Assembly: GCF_030848395.1 (NCBI RefSeq)
Contig: NZ_JAVDBT010000002.1
Coordinates: forward strand, 186,001 to 250,000
DNA from: Pseudogemmobacter lacusdianii
GTDB taxonomy: Bacteria; Pseudomonadota; Alphaproteobacteria; Rhodobacterales; Rhodobacteraceae
Reading direction: 5' to 3'
DNA length: 64,000 nucleotides
Part shown: positions 8,862-17,059 of the stretch, piece after piece
Position numbering within the stretch: position 1 is the first letter of the stretch
Layout: each line of letters starts with the position of its first letter
The notes under the pieces: model-generated
Databases searched by the model: none
Told to the model about the DNA's origin: nothing
What the model saw: the letters and a program-made list of their open reading frames with translations, nothing else
Position numbers and translations under genes: made by a program

Positions 8862-10150
8862 TGGGACGCGACAGGGTTCAAGTCACCGGGCGCGTTGCGG
8901 CGGAGCCGGAAAAGGTTTGGGCCCTGTTGCGCGATTTCTGCGGGCTTTGGCACCCGTGGATGGAAAGCATCACGGCTGAGCGGGACCCGCGCGGGGCGTT
9001 GATCCGGGCCTTTACGGTGAAGGGTGAGGCGACGCTTTACCGCGAGCAGCTGACCTATTTCTCCGATACCGACCGGGTGCTGGGCTATACCCATCTGGAG
9101 GGGATCGCGGGCTGCGAGGCCTATGATGCGCGGGTTACGGTGACGGACGGCAGTGAAGGCGGCGCGATGGTGTCTTGGTCTGCCGTAGTGCGCGCCCCGG
9201 CGGCGCGGCTGGCGGAGATATGCGAAGGCACGAAGGCGGTGTTTGAGGCCGGAATCGCGGTGTTAGAGACTGTTTCCAACGCGGCGCGACCGCAGATGAG
9301 CAGGTTTGAGGTGATCCCCACGGCCGAGACGAAGGCGCTGTTGGTCGATGATCTGCCGCGCCTTGGGCTGACCACGGCGGGCGGGCCGGGCAAGCGGCTG
9401 TGCCTTTTCCTGCATGGCATTGGCGGCAATCGTGACAACTGGGATTTACAGCTGAACGCGGCGAGCGCGGTGATGCCCGCCGCCGCGCTGGATCTGCGGG
9501 GTTATGGCGAAAGCACTCTGGGGCCGCGGCAATCGACGGTGGACGATTATTGCGACGATATTCTGCGGGTGATGCAGGTCATAGGGGCCGAGCGACTGGT
9601 CCTGGTCGGGCTCTCCTATGGCTCGTGGATCGCCACCTCTTTCGCGATGCGCCACCCGCAGCTTTTGGACGGATTGGTGCTTTCAGGCGGCTGCACGGGC
9701 ATGTCCGAAGCGGGCCCGGATGAGCGTGAGGCGTTCCGGATCAGCCGTGAAGTGCCGCTGAACGCAGGCCAAACGCCGAAGGATTTCGCGCCTGCGGTGG
9801 TGAAGGTGCTGGCGGGGCCGAATGCCAGCGAGGCCATACGTCAGAAGCTTTATAACTCGATGGCGGCAATCCCGGCCGAGACCTATCGCGATGCTTTGGT
9901 CTGCTTCACCAACCCGCTGGAGCAGTTCGATTTCTCCAAACTGACCATGCCGGTTCTTATGATGACGGGTGAGCATGATCGGCTGGCGCCACCTGATGAG
10001 ATTCGCGGTGTGGCGGGGCGGATATGGGATGCGGCGCTGCATGCCGACGTGCGCTTTGAAGTGATTAAAGACGCAGGGCATCTTTGCAATGTTGAGCAGC
10101 CCGGAGCTTATAACCGCGTGCTGACCGACTTTTTGCGGAAGCTGCCATGA
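8861..10150 (+). CDS. SRPBCC domain / alpha-beta hydrolase fusion protein
   Basis: A 429-residue two-domain protein. Residues 1 to about 150 look like an SRPBCC (START/polyketide-cyclase-like) ligand pocket, with VQVTGRVAAEPEKVWALLRD at the start and a long C-terminal helix. Residues about 165-429 are an alpha/beta hydrolase with HGIGG oxyanion motif, nucleophile Ser252 in GLSYGS, acid Asp373 in TGEHD and base His407 in AGHL. Next to a NicX-like enzyme, the hydrolase half could act like the deformylase NicD on a ring-opening product; this is inference. The reading frame is continuous through the junction. It overlaps both neighbours by a few bases. Confidence 0.8.
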   Translation: MGRDRVQVTGRVAAEPEKVWALLRDFCGLWHPWMESITAERDPRGALIRAFTVKGEATLYREQLTYFSDTDRVLGYTHLEGIAGCEAYDARVTVTDGSEGGAMVSWSAVVRAPAARLAEICEGTKAVFEAGIAVLETVSNAARPQMSRFEVIPTAETKALLVDDLPRLGLTTAGGPGKRLCLFLHGIGGNRDNWDLQLNAASAVMPAAALDLRGYGESTLGPRQSTVDDYCDDILRVMQVIGAERLVLVGLSYGSWIATSFAMRHPQLLDGLVLSGGCTGMSEAGPDEREAFRISREVPLNAGQTPKDFAPAVVKVLAGPNASEAIRQKLYNSMAAIPAETYRDALVCFTNPLEQFDFSKLTMPVLMMTGEHDRLAPPDEIRGVAGRIWDAALHADVRFEVIKDAGHLCNVEQPGAYNRVLTDFLRKLP

Positions 10151-10833
10151 GCCAGCTGCCGCGCCGCCAACAGAACCGGCTGGATCGTGAAAAGCGCATT
10201 CTGGATGCGGCTTTGGTGACCTTTGCGGCACTGGGCTATTCCGGCACCACGATGGATGCGGTGGCGGCGGAGGCGAGGCTCACCAAGCCGACGCTTTACT
10301 CCTACTTCCCGTCCAAGGAATCGCTCTTTCAAGCCATGATGCTGGGCAAGCGCGACCGGATGCTGGATGTGTTTGAGCATCCCTCGCCCGATGGCATGGT
10401 GCAGGATCTTTATACCTTCGCCTGGGACTATGCCGATACGGTGATGCGGCCGGATCTTTTGTCTCTCGCAAGGCTGATCATTGGCGAGGTGCAGCGCTTT
10501 CCCGAGATCGGTCGCGCCTATCAAGCATCGGGCCCGGATCACCTTCTGCGCGGCATCATGCGCTACCTGGAAGAGCGGCGTGAGGCTGGCCAGTTGGCGT
10601 TCGACGAGGCCGAATTGGCGGCGCAGGATCTGTGGGGTTTGATCCTCTCGGCTCCGCGGACTCAGGCTCTATACATGCCGGATTCGCCCCCCGACCGGGC
10701 GGCGCTGGCGCGCTATATCCACAACGGCCTTCGGGTGTTCCTGAAGGCCTATTCAGCCGCCGCAAAGGCGGACATCGAAAAACTGAACGCGCTTATAAGC
10801 GCGCAGCCTCAACAGGTGGGACATGACGCTTGA
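10147..10833 (+). CDS. TetR-family transcriptional regulator
   Basis: A 228-residue regulator. The N-terminal TetR helix-turn-helix spans about residues 16-62 (ILDAALVTFAALGYSGTTMD then LTKPTLYSYFPSKESLFQAM). The C-terminal ligand domain is divergent, as usual. The start overlaps the hydrolase stop (ATGA) and the end overlaps the next gene, so it is embedded in the catabolic operon and likely autoregulates it. The palindromes upstream of 6481 are plausible binding sites. The effector is unknown. Confidence 0.92.
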   Translation: MSQLPRRQQNRLDREKRILDAALVTFAALGYSGTTMDAVAAEARLTKPTLYSYFPSKESLFQAMMLGKRDRMLDVFEHPSPDGMVQDLYTFAWDYADTVMRPDLLSLARLIIGEVQRFPEIGRAYQASGPDHLLRGIMRYLEERREAGQLAFDEAELAAQDLWGLILSAPRTQALYMPDSPPDRAALARYIHNGLRVFLKAYSAAAKADIEKLNALISAQPQQVGHDA

Positions 10834-12163
10834 CGACTTTCTTGCTGATCCAGCAAGCCGCTTTGCCACGGTGGCAATGGCCGATACCAACGGGCTTTTA
10901 CGCGGGCAGATGGTGTCGAAATCCAGCCTGAAGGGCATTGCGCAAAACGGCATGGGCATGGCCCCGGCGCAGCTGGCTTTGGATCCGACCGATGCGATGC
11001 TGACCATTCCGGGCGTGAATGACGACAGCGGCGATTTCCACGATGATCCGCTGGAACTGGACCCAACTTCGGTGCGGCAATTGCCGTGGTCAAAGCCCGG
11101 CCATGACCTTTTGGTCCTGTCGAATTACACCGGAAGTTCGGCTGAGATCTGCCCGCGCTCGCTGTTGAAGAAGGTGCTCGCAAGGGCGGATTCCGCAGGA
11201 TTAGTGCCGAAATACGGCATGGAGTTGGAATATACTCTGTTCGACGAGACGCCCGAGACGGCCAAGGCCAAGGGCTATCGCAATCTAAAGGCCGCGACCC
11301 AGCATGCCAGCCATGACCTGATCCTGTATCAAGTCGTGCAGACTGAATGGTATGAGGCGCTGTCAGCGATGTGTGAGCCGCTGAAGATCGACCTTGCCAA
11401 GATGCATGAAGAGATTGGCGCAGGCTTTATGGAGGCTTGCATCGGCGCAGGCACCGGGGTTGAGCCTGCTGACCAATTGGTTTTGCTAAAGAATTTTATC
11501 CGCGCCTTGGCGTTGCGGCAGGGCCGCTCGGTCACTTTCATGCCGCGTTGGAATGAGAATGCCGACAGCCAGTCGATCCATCTGCATATCTCGATGAAGG
11601 AAAAGGCGGGGACGTCGCTCTTTTGGGATAGAGACCAAAAGAACGGTGTGAGCCAAACCTTCCGCTGGTTCCTTGGTGGTTTGCAGGCCTATATCGGCGA
11701 TATGACCTTGATCTTCCAACCCACGGTGAACAGCTATCGCCGCTTTGCGCCGGGCACCTTTGCGCCGCCGGGCCTGACGTGGGGCTATGAGAACCGAACC
11801 ACCTGTTTCCGCCTTGTTGGTCACGATTCCGGATCGCTTCGGGTTGAAAATCGGCTGCCGGGCGCGGACTGCAATCCCTATCTTTCGGCGGCTGCCACCA
11901 TCGCCGCAGGGGTTGCCGGGATCCTCAATAAGATTGAGCCGGATGATGAGGTCATCGGTTCGGGCTATGCGCAGGAACCGACCCGCGACTTCGCCCGTTC
12001 TATGCCCGAGGCGATTGAGCGGCTTCGCGGGTCGGACTTTGCCAAGGATTGGCTGGGGCCGCGCTTTGTTGAGGCTTTCACCGCCACGCGCCAATGCCAA
12101 TATGATGAGTTCCGCCGCCGGGTGCCGGATGTGGAGCTGGAACGTTTCTTCGATCTGGGATGA
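10823..12163 (+). CDS. Glutamine synthetase-like gamma-glutamyl ligase (first copy)
   Basis: A 446-residue member of the glutamine synthetase superfamily. The metal/ATP motifs are visible: YGMELEYTLF (about 132-141), SIHLHIS (about 252-258) and RVENRLPGADCNPYL (about 347-361). Sequence and setting argue against primary ammonia assimilation: it sits inside a catabolic operon after a TetR gene. Relatives of this kind ligate glutamate to amines, as in aniline, isopropylamine or putrescine breakdown. The ribosome site AGGTGGG lies within the end of the TetR gene. The amine substrate cannot be read from sequence. Confidence 0.85.
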   Translation: MTLDDFLADPASRFATVAMADTNGLLRGQMVSKSSLKGIAQNGMGMAPAQLALDPTDAMLTIPGVNDDSGDFHDDPLELDPTSVRQLPWSKPGHDLLVLSNYTGSSAEICPRSLLKKVLARADSAGLVPKYGMELEYTLFDETPETAKAKGYRNLKAATQHASHDLILYQVVQTEWYEALSAMCEPLKIDLAKMHEEIGAGFMEACIGAGTGVEPADQLVLLKNFIRALALRQGRSVTFMPRWNENADSQSIHLHISMKEKAGTSLFWDRDQKNGVSQTFRWFLGGLQAYIGDMTLIFQPTVNSYRRFAPGTFAPPGLTWGYENRTTCFRLVGHDSGSLRVENRLPGADCNPYLSAAATIAAGVAGILNKIEPDDEVIGSGYAQEPTRDFARSMPEAIERLRGSDFAKDWLGPRFVEAFTATRQCQYDEFRRRVPDVELERFFDLG

Positions 12164-12167
12164 GCTG

Positions 12168-12674
12168 ATGGATCTGCGCACCGCATTTGTGGAAGGCATG
12201 AGCCGGGCCGCGACTTTTGTCGCGGTCGTGACCACCGATGGGCCGGGGGGGCGTGCGGGGGTGACGATTTCCTCGCTGACCTCGGTCTCGGCGGACGGCG
12301 ATCAGCCCTCGCTTCTGGCCTGCATCCATCATCTCTCGCCCGCCGCGGCCGCGATCATGAAGAACCGCGCCTTCACTGCAAACCTTCTGGCCGAGGATCA
12401 GCAGCCCTTGTCTGACCTTTTCGCCGGGCGCGGGGGGGAGGATCGTGGCGCAAGGTTTGACCGGGTGAACTGGCAGCCGGGCGCCTTGGGACAGCCCTTG
12501 CTTCAAGGCGCGACGGTGACCTTTGAATGCCGTTTGGCGACCTCGCTTTTGTGGGAGTCGCATCACATCATGGTGGGCCGCGTGGCCCAAGTGACCTTGG
12601 CTGAGACGCCGCATGCTTTGCTTTACGGCCAGCGCGGATACCGCCGGGCAGTGGGGTTCAACCCCGAGGGTTAA
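12168..12674 (+). CDS. Flavin reductase (HpaC/RutF-like)
   Basis: A 168-residue flavin-reductase-domain protein that should reduce free FMN or FAD with NAD(P)H. Typical segments are FVAVVTTDGPGGRAGVTISS near residues 14-33, LLACIHH near 46 and KNRAFTANLL near 62-71. The frame is open far upstream inside the ligase gene, but ATG 12168, five bases past that gene's stop, gives the standard N-terminus. As last gene of the operon it could feed reduced flavin to the acyl-CoA-dehydrogenase-fold protein at 7554. It is convergent with the GntR gene and overlaps it by 4 bp. Confidence 0.88.
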   Translation: MDLRTAFVEGMSRAATFVAVVTTDGPGGRAGVTISSLTSVSADGDQPSLLACIHHLSPAAAAIMKNRAFTANLLAEDQQPLSDLFAGRGGEDRGARFDRVNWQPGALGQPLLQGATVTFECRLATSLLWESHHIMVGRVAQVTLAETPHALLYGQRGYRRAVGFNPEG

Positions 12675-13339
12675 GCGGTTCTCAGAAAGCCTGCTTCAAC
12701 CCGTACGGCCGTGTCGCGGTAGTGCTGGGCCAAAAGCGCGGATGCCTTCGCAAAGTCGCGCGCCAAGGTGGCATCGGCGATCGCGCGATGCTCGGCCTGC
12801 ACGTCGCGTTTGGCGCCTTGGGCCATGTTAGGGATGCGGTAGCGTTCGCATTCGGCGTAAAGCCGGTCGAATTGCTCCAACATCCGAGGTGATTTGCAGC
12901 CCGCAATCAGCGCATGGTGAAAGGCGTGGTGGCGGGCTTCAAAGGCGTCTTGATCGGCCTCACTCGGGCTGTCTTCCAGTCGGCGGGCCTGCAAGACCAA
13001 AGCGTGCAAAGCGGCGACGATCTCCGATTCCCAAGCGTCATCGCCGTCGCGGATTGAAAGGCGCAGGGCCTCGGCCTCCAAGAGGATGCGGAAGTTGATC
13101 GCGTCCCACATCTCAACCGGGGTCAGCGGTGCGACGGTGAAGCCGCGCAGGGGCATGAGGACGACCAGACGCTCGGCTTGCAAGCGGCTGAGGGCTTCGC
13201 GCAAGGGCGATTGACCCATGCCGTAGCGATCCGAGAGTTGGTGCATGCGCAAAGGCTCTTGCGGCTTCCAATGGCCGCGCAGGATGTCGCGGCGCAGCAG
13301 GCGGTAGGCGTCTTCGGTCAGGGTGGTGCTGCGCGCCAT
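12671..13339 (-). CDS. GntR-family regulator (FCD type)
   Basis: A 222-residue regulator with an N-terminal winged helix (AYRLLRRDILRGHWKP, then SDRYGMGQSPLREALSRLQ at about 34-52) and an all-helical FCD ligand domain with conserved His residues (ARHHAFHHAL). Start ATG 13339 is chosen because AAGGA lies eight bases upstream; an in-frame TTG at 13363 would add eight residues. FCD regulators usually respond to carboxylic acids, so a catabolic intermediate is a likely effector. It faces the catabolic operon from the opposite strand. Confidence 0.9.
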   Translation of the reverse strand: MARSTTLTEDAYRLLRRDILRGHWKPQEPLRMHQLSDRYGMGQSPLREALSRLQAERLVVLMPLRGFTVAPLTPVEMWDAINFRILLEAEALRLSIRDGDDAWESEIVAALHALVLQARRLEDSPSEADQDAFEARHHAFHHALIAGCKSPRMLEQFDRLYAECERYRIPNMAQGAKRDVQAEHRAIADATLARDFAKASALLAQHYRDTAVRVEAGFLRTA

Positions 13340-13507
13340 GCGATGTCCTTGTGTTTGATTCAAGGATTAGCGAACCCAAGCCTGACTGTCGAGAATCCTA
13401 GCGCTTTCGCAGCAACCGGCGCGCTTGCCATTGAGCGGGCAGGGCCAGTCTGATAGACAAAACCCGATGAATTGAGGGCGGTGCGCCGCCAGAGGCAGGA
13501 GTTCCCG

Positions 13508-14011
13508 ATGACCGAAGAAACCGCTGGCACCAACGGTGCGGCCGCCCCGGCTCCGCAACTGCGCATGCAGGTTGTGGCGCAATATGTCCGCGATATGAGC
13601 TTTGAAAATATCGTGGCGCAGAAAGGGCTTACCACCTCGGAAGTGCAACCCGACATTCAGGTTGGCGTTTCCTTGGATGCGCGCAAACGCTCGGTGGAAA
13701 ACCAGTATGACGTGATCACCAAGTTCAAGATCACCTCGAAGAACAAGCTGAACGGCGATACCCTGTTCCTGATGGAGCTGGAATACGGCGGCACGTTCCA
13801 CATCGAGGGCGTGCCGGAAGACCAACTGCACCCGTTCTTGATGATCGAATGCCCGCGTCTGTTGTTCCCCTTCGTGCGCCGCATCATCTCGGATGTGACG
13901 CGTGACGGTGGCTTCCCGCCGCTGAACGTCGACAATGTCGATTTCTTGGCCTTGTATCGCCAAGAGCTGGCGCGTCGCGCGCAGCAAGCTCCGGCGACCG
14001 CTCCGAACTGA
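13508..14011 (+). CDS. secB: Protein-export chaperone SecB
   Basis: A 167-residue cytoplasmic chaperone that holds preproteins unfolded and hands them to SecA. The core motifs are VVAQYVRDMSFENI, VGVSLDARKR, FHIEGVPEDQLHPFLMIECP and FPFVRRIISDVTRDGGFPP, all SecB signatures. ATG 13508 has AGGAG upstream; the longer frame from 13472 is not needed. This core gene separates the two catabolic blocks, which suggests that the flanking accessory genes inserted around it or were assembled there. A hairpin follows at 14021. Confidence 0.96.
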   Translation: MTEETAGTNGAAAPAPQLRMQVVAQYVRDMSFENIVAQKGLTTSEVQPDIQVGVSLDARKRSVENQYDVITKFKITSKNKLNGDTLFLMELEYGGTFHIEGVPEDQLHPFLMIECPRLLFPFVRRIISDVTRDGGFPPLNVDNVDFLALYRQELARRAQQAPATAPN

Positions 14012-14020
14012 GATTTTGTA

Positions 14021-14044
14021 TGGCCCGAACCCAGGTTTGGGCCA
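14021..14044 (+). terminator. Hairpin after secB, candidate terminator
   Basis: TGGCCCGAACC and GGTTTGGGCCA pair with one G-T wobble around CA, giving a strong stem 10 bp after the secB stop. It is followed by TGTTAG rather than a clean T-run, so termination may be partial. It could also serve the ferredoxin operon coming from the other strand, whose stop is at 14073. Confidence 0.55.
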
Positions 14045-14072
14045 TGTTAGACTAGGTTTTCGTGCCTCGGCC

Positions 14073-14387
14073 TTAGGGCTGGGGCACGATCAACACCAGC
14101 CCGTCCAAAGCGGGTGACATCTTGATCTGGCACGACAGCCGCGAGGTCGGACGCCGCTCAGCCTCGGCCACGTCGAGCATCGGGTCTTCGAAATCCCCCA
14201 CATCGCCGGTCTTGGCCGCCCAAGCCTCATCCACATAGACATGGCAGGTGGCACAGCTGAGATTGCCGCCGCATTCGCCCACCACATTGGGAATGTTATT
14301 GGCGACCGCGGCCTGCATCATATTCAGCCCCTCGGGGACTTCGGCCGAGATTTCGTGCCCGTCGGGCAGGATCCAAGTGGCTTTCAT
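14073..14387 (-). CDS. 2Fe-2S ferredoxin, putidaredoxin type
   Basis: A 104-residue ferredoxin of the adrenodoxin/putidaredoxin class. The cluster cysteines are CGGNLSCATC (spacing Cys-x5-Cys-x2-Cys) and a fourth in RLSCQI about 35 residues later. It should pass single electrons to the P450 encoded in the same operon. The frame is open further upstream, but ATG 14387 (MKATWILPDG) has a correctly spaced GAGG and gives the normal length. It starts seven bases after the upstream ligase stop. No ferredoxin reductase is in the window, so that partner must be encoded elsewhere. Confidence 0.93.
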   Translation of the reverse strand: MKATWILPDGHEISAEVPEGLNMMQAAVANNIPNVVGECGGNLSCATCHVYVDEAWAAKTGDVGDFEDPMLDVAEAERRPTSRLSCQIKMSPALDGLVLIVPQP

Positions 14388-14394
14388 CATATCC

Positions 14395-15687
14395 TCAGAT
14401 GTACCAGATATACCAATCGCGCAAAGCATCGCCTTCCAGTCCGGCGGTCTTCTCCACCTCGGCGCGCTTCATGAAAATGTGATTGTCGACAAGGCCTTGG
14501 CCGACAGCTGCGCCAAGGGCGGTATCAGCGGCAAGGTCGTCGATCGCCTCCGATAGGCTGGCGGCGGTCCCGTGGGGCGCATCGTTGCAGGTAAAGCCGT
14601 CGCCGGTTTCGCGCGGGGGCAAATCATACTTGCCCTCATAGCCCAGAAGCGCCGCCTGAAGGATCGTGGCCACCGACGTATAGGGATTGGCGGCGGCATC
14701 GGGCATGCGGTGTTCAAGCCGGGCCTTCTTGCCACCCTCGGCGCTGACGCGGGCGGTCACGTTGCGATTGTCGCCGCCCCAATTGCACCAATAGCCCGAC
14801 AGGCTGGCCGGTTGCAGCCGCGCATAGGAGAGCGCGTTCGGCGCCACCAGGCCGGCGATTGCCTTGTGGTGCTGCATCCAGCCCGAGATGCAGCCGCGCG
14901 CAAGATCCGAGAGGTCATCGGGGTCGCCCCGCTCGCCCTTTGCGAGTGCGTTTTGGCCTTTTGCATCGGTGAATGACAGATTCACATGCAGGCCGGACCC
15001 ACCCTTTCCCGCGATGGGCTTGGGTAGGAAGGAGAGGATAACCCCATGATCCAGCGCGATTTCACGGGCCATTTGCCGGAAGAGCACCACTGAATCGACA
15101 TGGGCCACGGCAGTGTCGAAGGTCAGGGTGAATTCAAACTGCGGCGTGTCATATTCGGCGGTGATCAGGTCCAAAGGTAGGCCAATTTCATGCGCCTTGT
15201 TCCAGATCGCATCGGTAAAGCGGCGCGGATCGGTGAAATTTCCGGTGCCGTAAACCACGCCGCCGGGGTTGTCATAGGGCACGATCTGCCCGTCGGCGTT
15301 GCGGATAAAGGCGAAGGCTTCCAGCTCAATCCCAATCTTGGGCGTCAGGCCATGCTTCCCCCAAGCCGCAACCGCCCGCTTCAAAGCGCCGCGTGGGCAC
15401 ATCGGCAAGGGGCCACCTTCGGCGTCGTAAAGATCGCCCAGAACCACCTTGGTTGCAGGCTCCCATCCGGGGCGCACTTCGTCACCAATCCAGCGCAAAA
15501 CCATATCTGGAAGGCCCTGAAGGCAGCGGCTGCCCGGCGCTTCCAAGAGCAAATCTTTGTCGTAATGCACAGAAAAATTCGGCTGAGCAAAGCGGCTTTC
15601 ATCATTGCCTATCTTTGAGGCCGGCAGATATTTGCCCCGCATGATCGACAGATGATCGCAGAACATAGCGCGAAGGCGCTCGGACAT
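14395..15687 (-). CDS. Glutamine synthetase-like gamma-glutamyl ligase (second copy)
   Basis: A 430-residue glutamine synthetase superfamily protein, clearly different from the copy at 10823. IGIELEAFAFI (about 117-127), GSGLHVNLSF (about 232-241) and RLEHRMPDAAANPY (about 335-348) correspond to the metal, ATP and glutamate sites. It lies between the P450 and ferredoxin genes on the minus strand, with GGGAG before its ATG. Known P450 clusters for cyclic amines (piperidine, pyrrolidine, morpholine in mycobacteria) also carry such a gene. The likely role is gamma-glutamylation of an amine; the substrate is unproven. Confidence 0.85.
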   Translation of the reverse strand: MSERLRAMFCDHLSIMRGKYLPASKIGNDESRFAQPNFSVHYDKDLLLEAPGSRCLQGLPDMVLRWIGDEVRPGWEPATKVVLGDLYDAEGGPLPMCPRGALKRAVAAWGKHGLTPKIGIELEAFAFIRNADGQIVPYDNPGGVVYGTGNFTDPRRFTDAIWNKAHEIGLPLDLITAEYDTPQFEFTLTFDTAVAHVDSVVLFRQMAREIALDHGVILSFLPKPIAGKGGSGLHVNLSFTDAKGQNALAKGERGDPDDLSDLARGCISGWMQHHKAIAGLVAPNALSYARLQPASLSGYWCNWGGDNRNVTARVSAEGGKKARLEHRMPDAAANPYTSVATILQAALLGYEGKYDLPPRETGDGFTCNDAPHGTAASLSEAIDDLAADTALGAAVGQGLVDNHIFMKRAEVEKTAGLEGDALRDWYIWYI

Positions 15688-15729
15688 TGTAATCTCCCTG
15701 GGATCGCGGTCTTGTGCCGCTTTGAAAAT

Positions 15730-16986
15730 TTATTGAAGCGTGACGCGCACCGGCAGTTCTTTGACGCCGCCGATGAAATTCGAGCGGAGGAATTTTTGCT
15801 CGCCCGCAGGTTCAATACTGCGCAGGCGTTTGGCAAGTTCTTCGAACAGCACCCGCACCTCAAGCCGCGCGAGCCACATCCCCAAGCAGACATGCGGACC
15901 GCCCTGCCCGAAAGAGATGTGGCGGTTCGGATTGCGGGTCAGATCGACCTTAAACGGCTCTAAGAAGGCGGAATCGTCACGATTCCCGCTGGCGAACCAG
16001 TAGAGGACTTTGTCCCCCGCCCGGACCTGCTTGCCGTGATAGTCAAAATCCCGCGTCGCGGTGCGGCGGAAATAGGTGGTGGGGCTGGCCCAGCGGATGA
16101 TCTCATCCGCCATGGTCTCATTCACCTCACCGCGCTGGATTTGGCCCAAAAGCTCGGGCTGATGACAGAGCGCCTGAATACCGGCGGCGATCGAATAGCG
16201 GGTGGTGTCATTGCCAGCGGCGACGAGCAGGCAGAAGAAATTGCGAAACTCATGTTCAGGCATGACCGAGCCATCCGGCCCCGGCTGCAACAGAAGATGC
16301 AAGATGCCCGAGGTGTCGCCCGAGGCCGCCTTTTTCTCCATCATTTCCTTGGCATAGACGAAGAGCTCTGCACCGGCCGGAGAGTTGAACGGCATCATCC
16401 GAAACTCATCCGTCGTCATCTTATCAAGGACGTGCTGGGTGAAATCGGGGTCGGTATTGGCGATCAGCGCATCGCCTTTTTCCACGAGCCAAGCCAGATC
16501 CTCATCCGGCAGGCCAACGATGCGGCCAAGCATCCGCATCGGCAGCTGTCGCGCGATCTCTTTGGTCGCATCAAAGCGGCCCTTGGCAAAGGCATCGTCC
16601 AAAATCGGGCCGCAAAGGTCGCGGATCACCTTCTCAAACTGCGCAATCACTGGCTTGGAGAAGGCTTTGGCGACCTTCACCCGCGTCATCATATGGTCGG
16701 GCGCGTCGGTCTCTTGGAAGGTGCGGCGGGCGAGATATTCCTCATAGGTCTGATCCTCCATCCGGATGCCGCGCGCGCTGGAAAGGAGATCAGGCTTGCC
16801 GTTCAGCTCAAGAATATCGGCGTGGCGGGTGACCGACCAAAAGCCTTGCCCAGCGGAATAATCGGTCCAATGCACCGGATCGTCGCGCCGCAGCCGGGCA
16901 AAAGTGTTGTGGGGCGGGCCGTTCAGGAAGGTGTCATGGCTGGTCAGATCGGCGTGGCCGTCGTCGCTGGGGGTCCAGACCGTCAT
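15730..16986 (-). CDS. Cytochrome P450 monooxygenase
   Basis: A 418-residue soluble bacterial P450. The heme ligand is Cys367 in FGQGGPHVCLG, the I-helix oxygen motif is AAGNDTT near residue 253, and the K-helix ExxR is EIIR near 290. N-terminal LNGPPHNTFARLRRDDPVHW is typical of class I bacterial P450s, which take electrons from a 2Fe-2S ferredoxin such as the one encoded two genes downstream. It is the first gene of the minus-strand operon, with GGGAGAG upstream. Substrate is unknown; context points to an amine or N-heterocycle. Confidence 0.95.
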   Translation of the reverse strand: MTVWTPSDDGHADLTSHDTFLNGPPHNTFARLRRDDPVHWTDYSAGQGFWSVTRHADILELNGKPDLLSSARGIRMEDQTYEEYLARRTFQETDAPDHMMTRVKVAKAFSKPVIAQFEKVIRDLCGPILDDAFAKGRFDATKEIARQLPMRMLGRIVGLPDEDLAWLVEKGDALIANTDPDFTQHVLDKMTTDEFRMMPFNSPAGAELFVYAKEMMEKKAASGDTSGILHLLLQPGPDGSVMPEHEFRNFFCLLVAAGNDTTRYSIAAGIQALCHQPELLGQIQRGEVNETMADEIIRWASPTTYFRRTATRDFDYHGKQVRAGDKVLYWFASGNRDDSAFLEPFKVDLTRNPNRHISFGQGGPHVCLGMWLARLEVRVLFEELAKRLRSIEPAGEQKFLRSNFIGGVKELPVRVTLQ

Positions 16987-17014
16987 TCAGCTCTCCCTTG
17001 CCGGACGTCTCTTT

Positions 17015-17043
17015 ATAAATATACTAAATGCGTGCATAAATAT
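17015..17043. promoter_or_regulatory. Direct repeats in the P450/amidotransferase divergent promoter
   Basis: ATAAATAT occurs at 17015-17022 and again at 17036-17043, a period of 21 bp or two helical turns. Between them lies ATGC-GT-GCAT (17028-17037), an imperfect palindrome. The 73-bp gap is the only place where the two divergent transcripts can start and is far more AT-rich than its surroundings, so an operator for a local GntR protein is likely. Confidence 0.45.
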
Positions 17044-17059
17044 GTAAAGGCTGCAGACC

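Noticed and set aside
10823-12163. Housekeeping glutamine synthetase glnA
   Set aside because: There is no glnB neighbour and the gene lies within a catabolic operon; motifs diverge from the main enzyme, so a gamma-glutamyl ligase is the better call.
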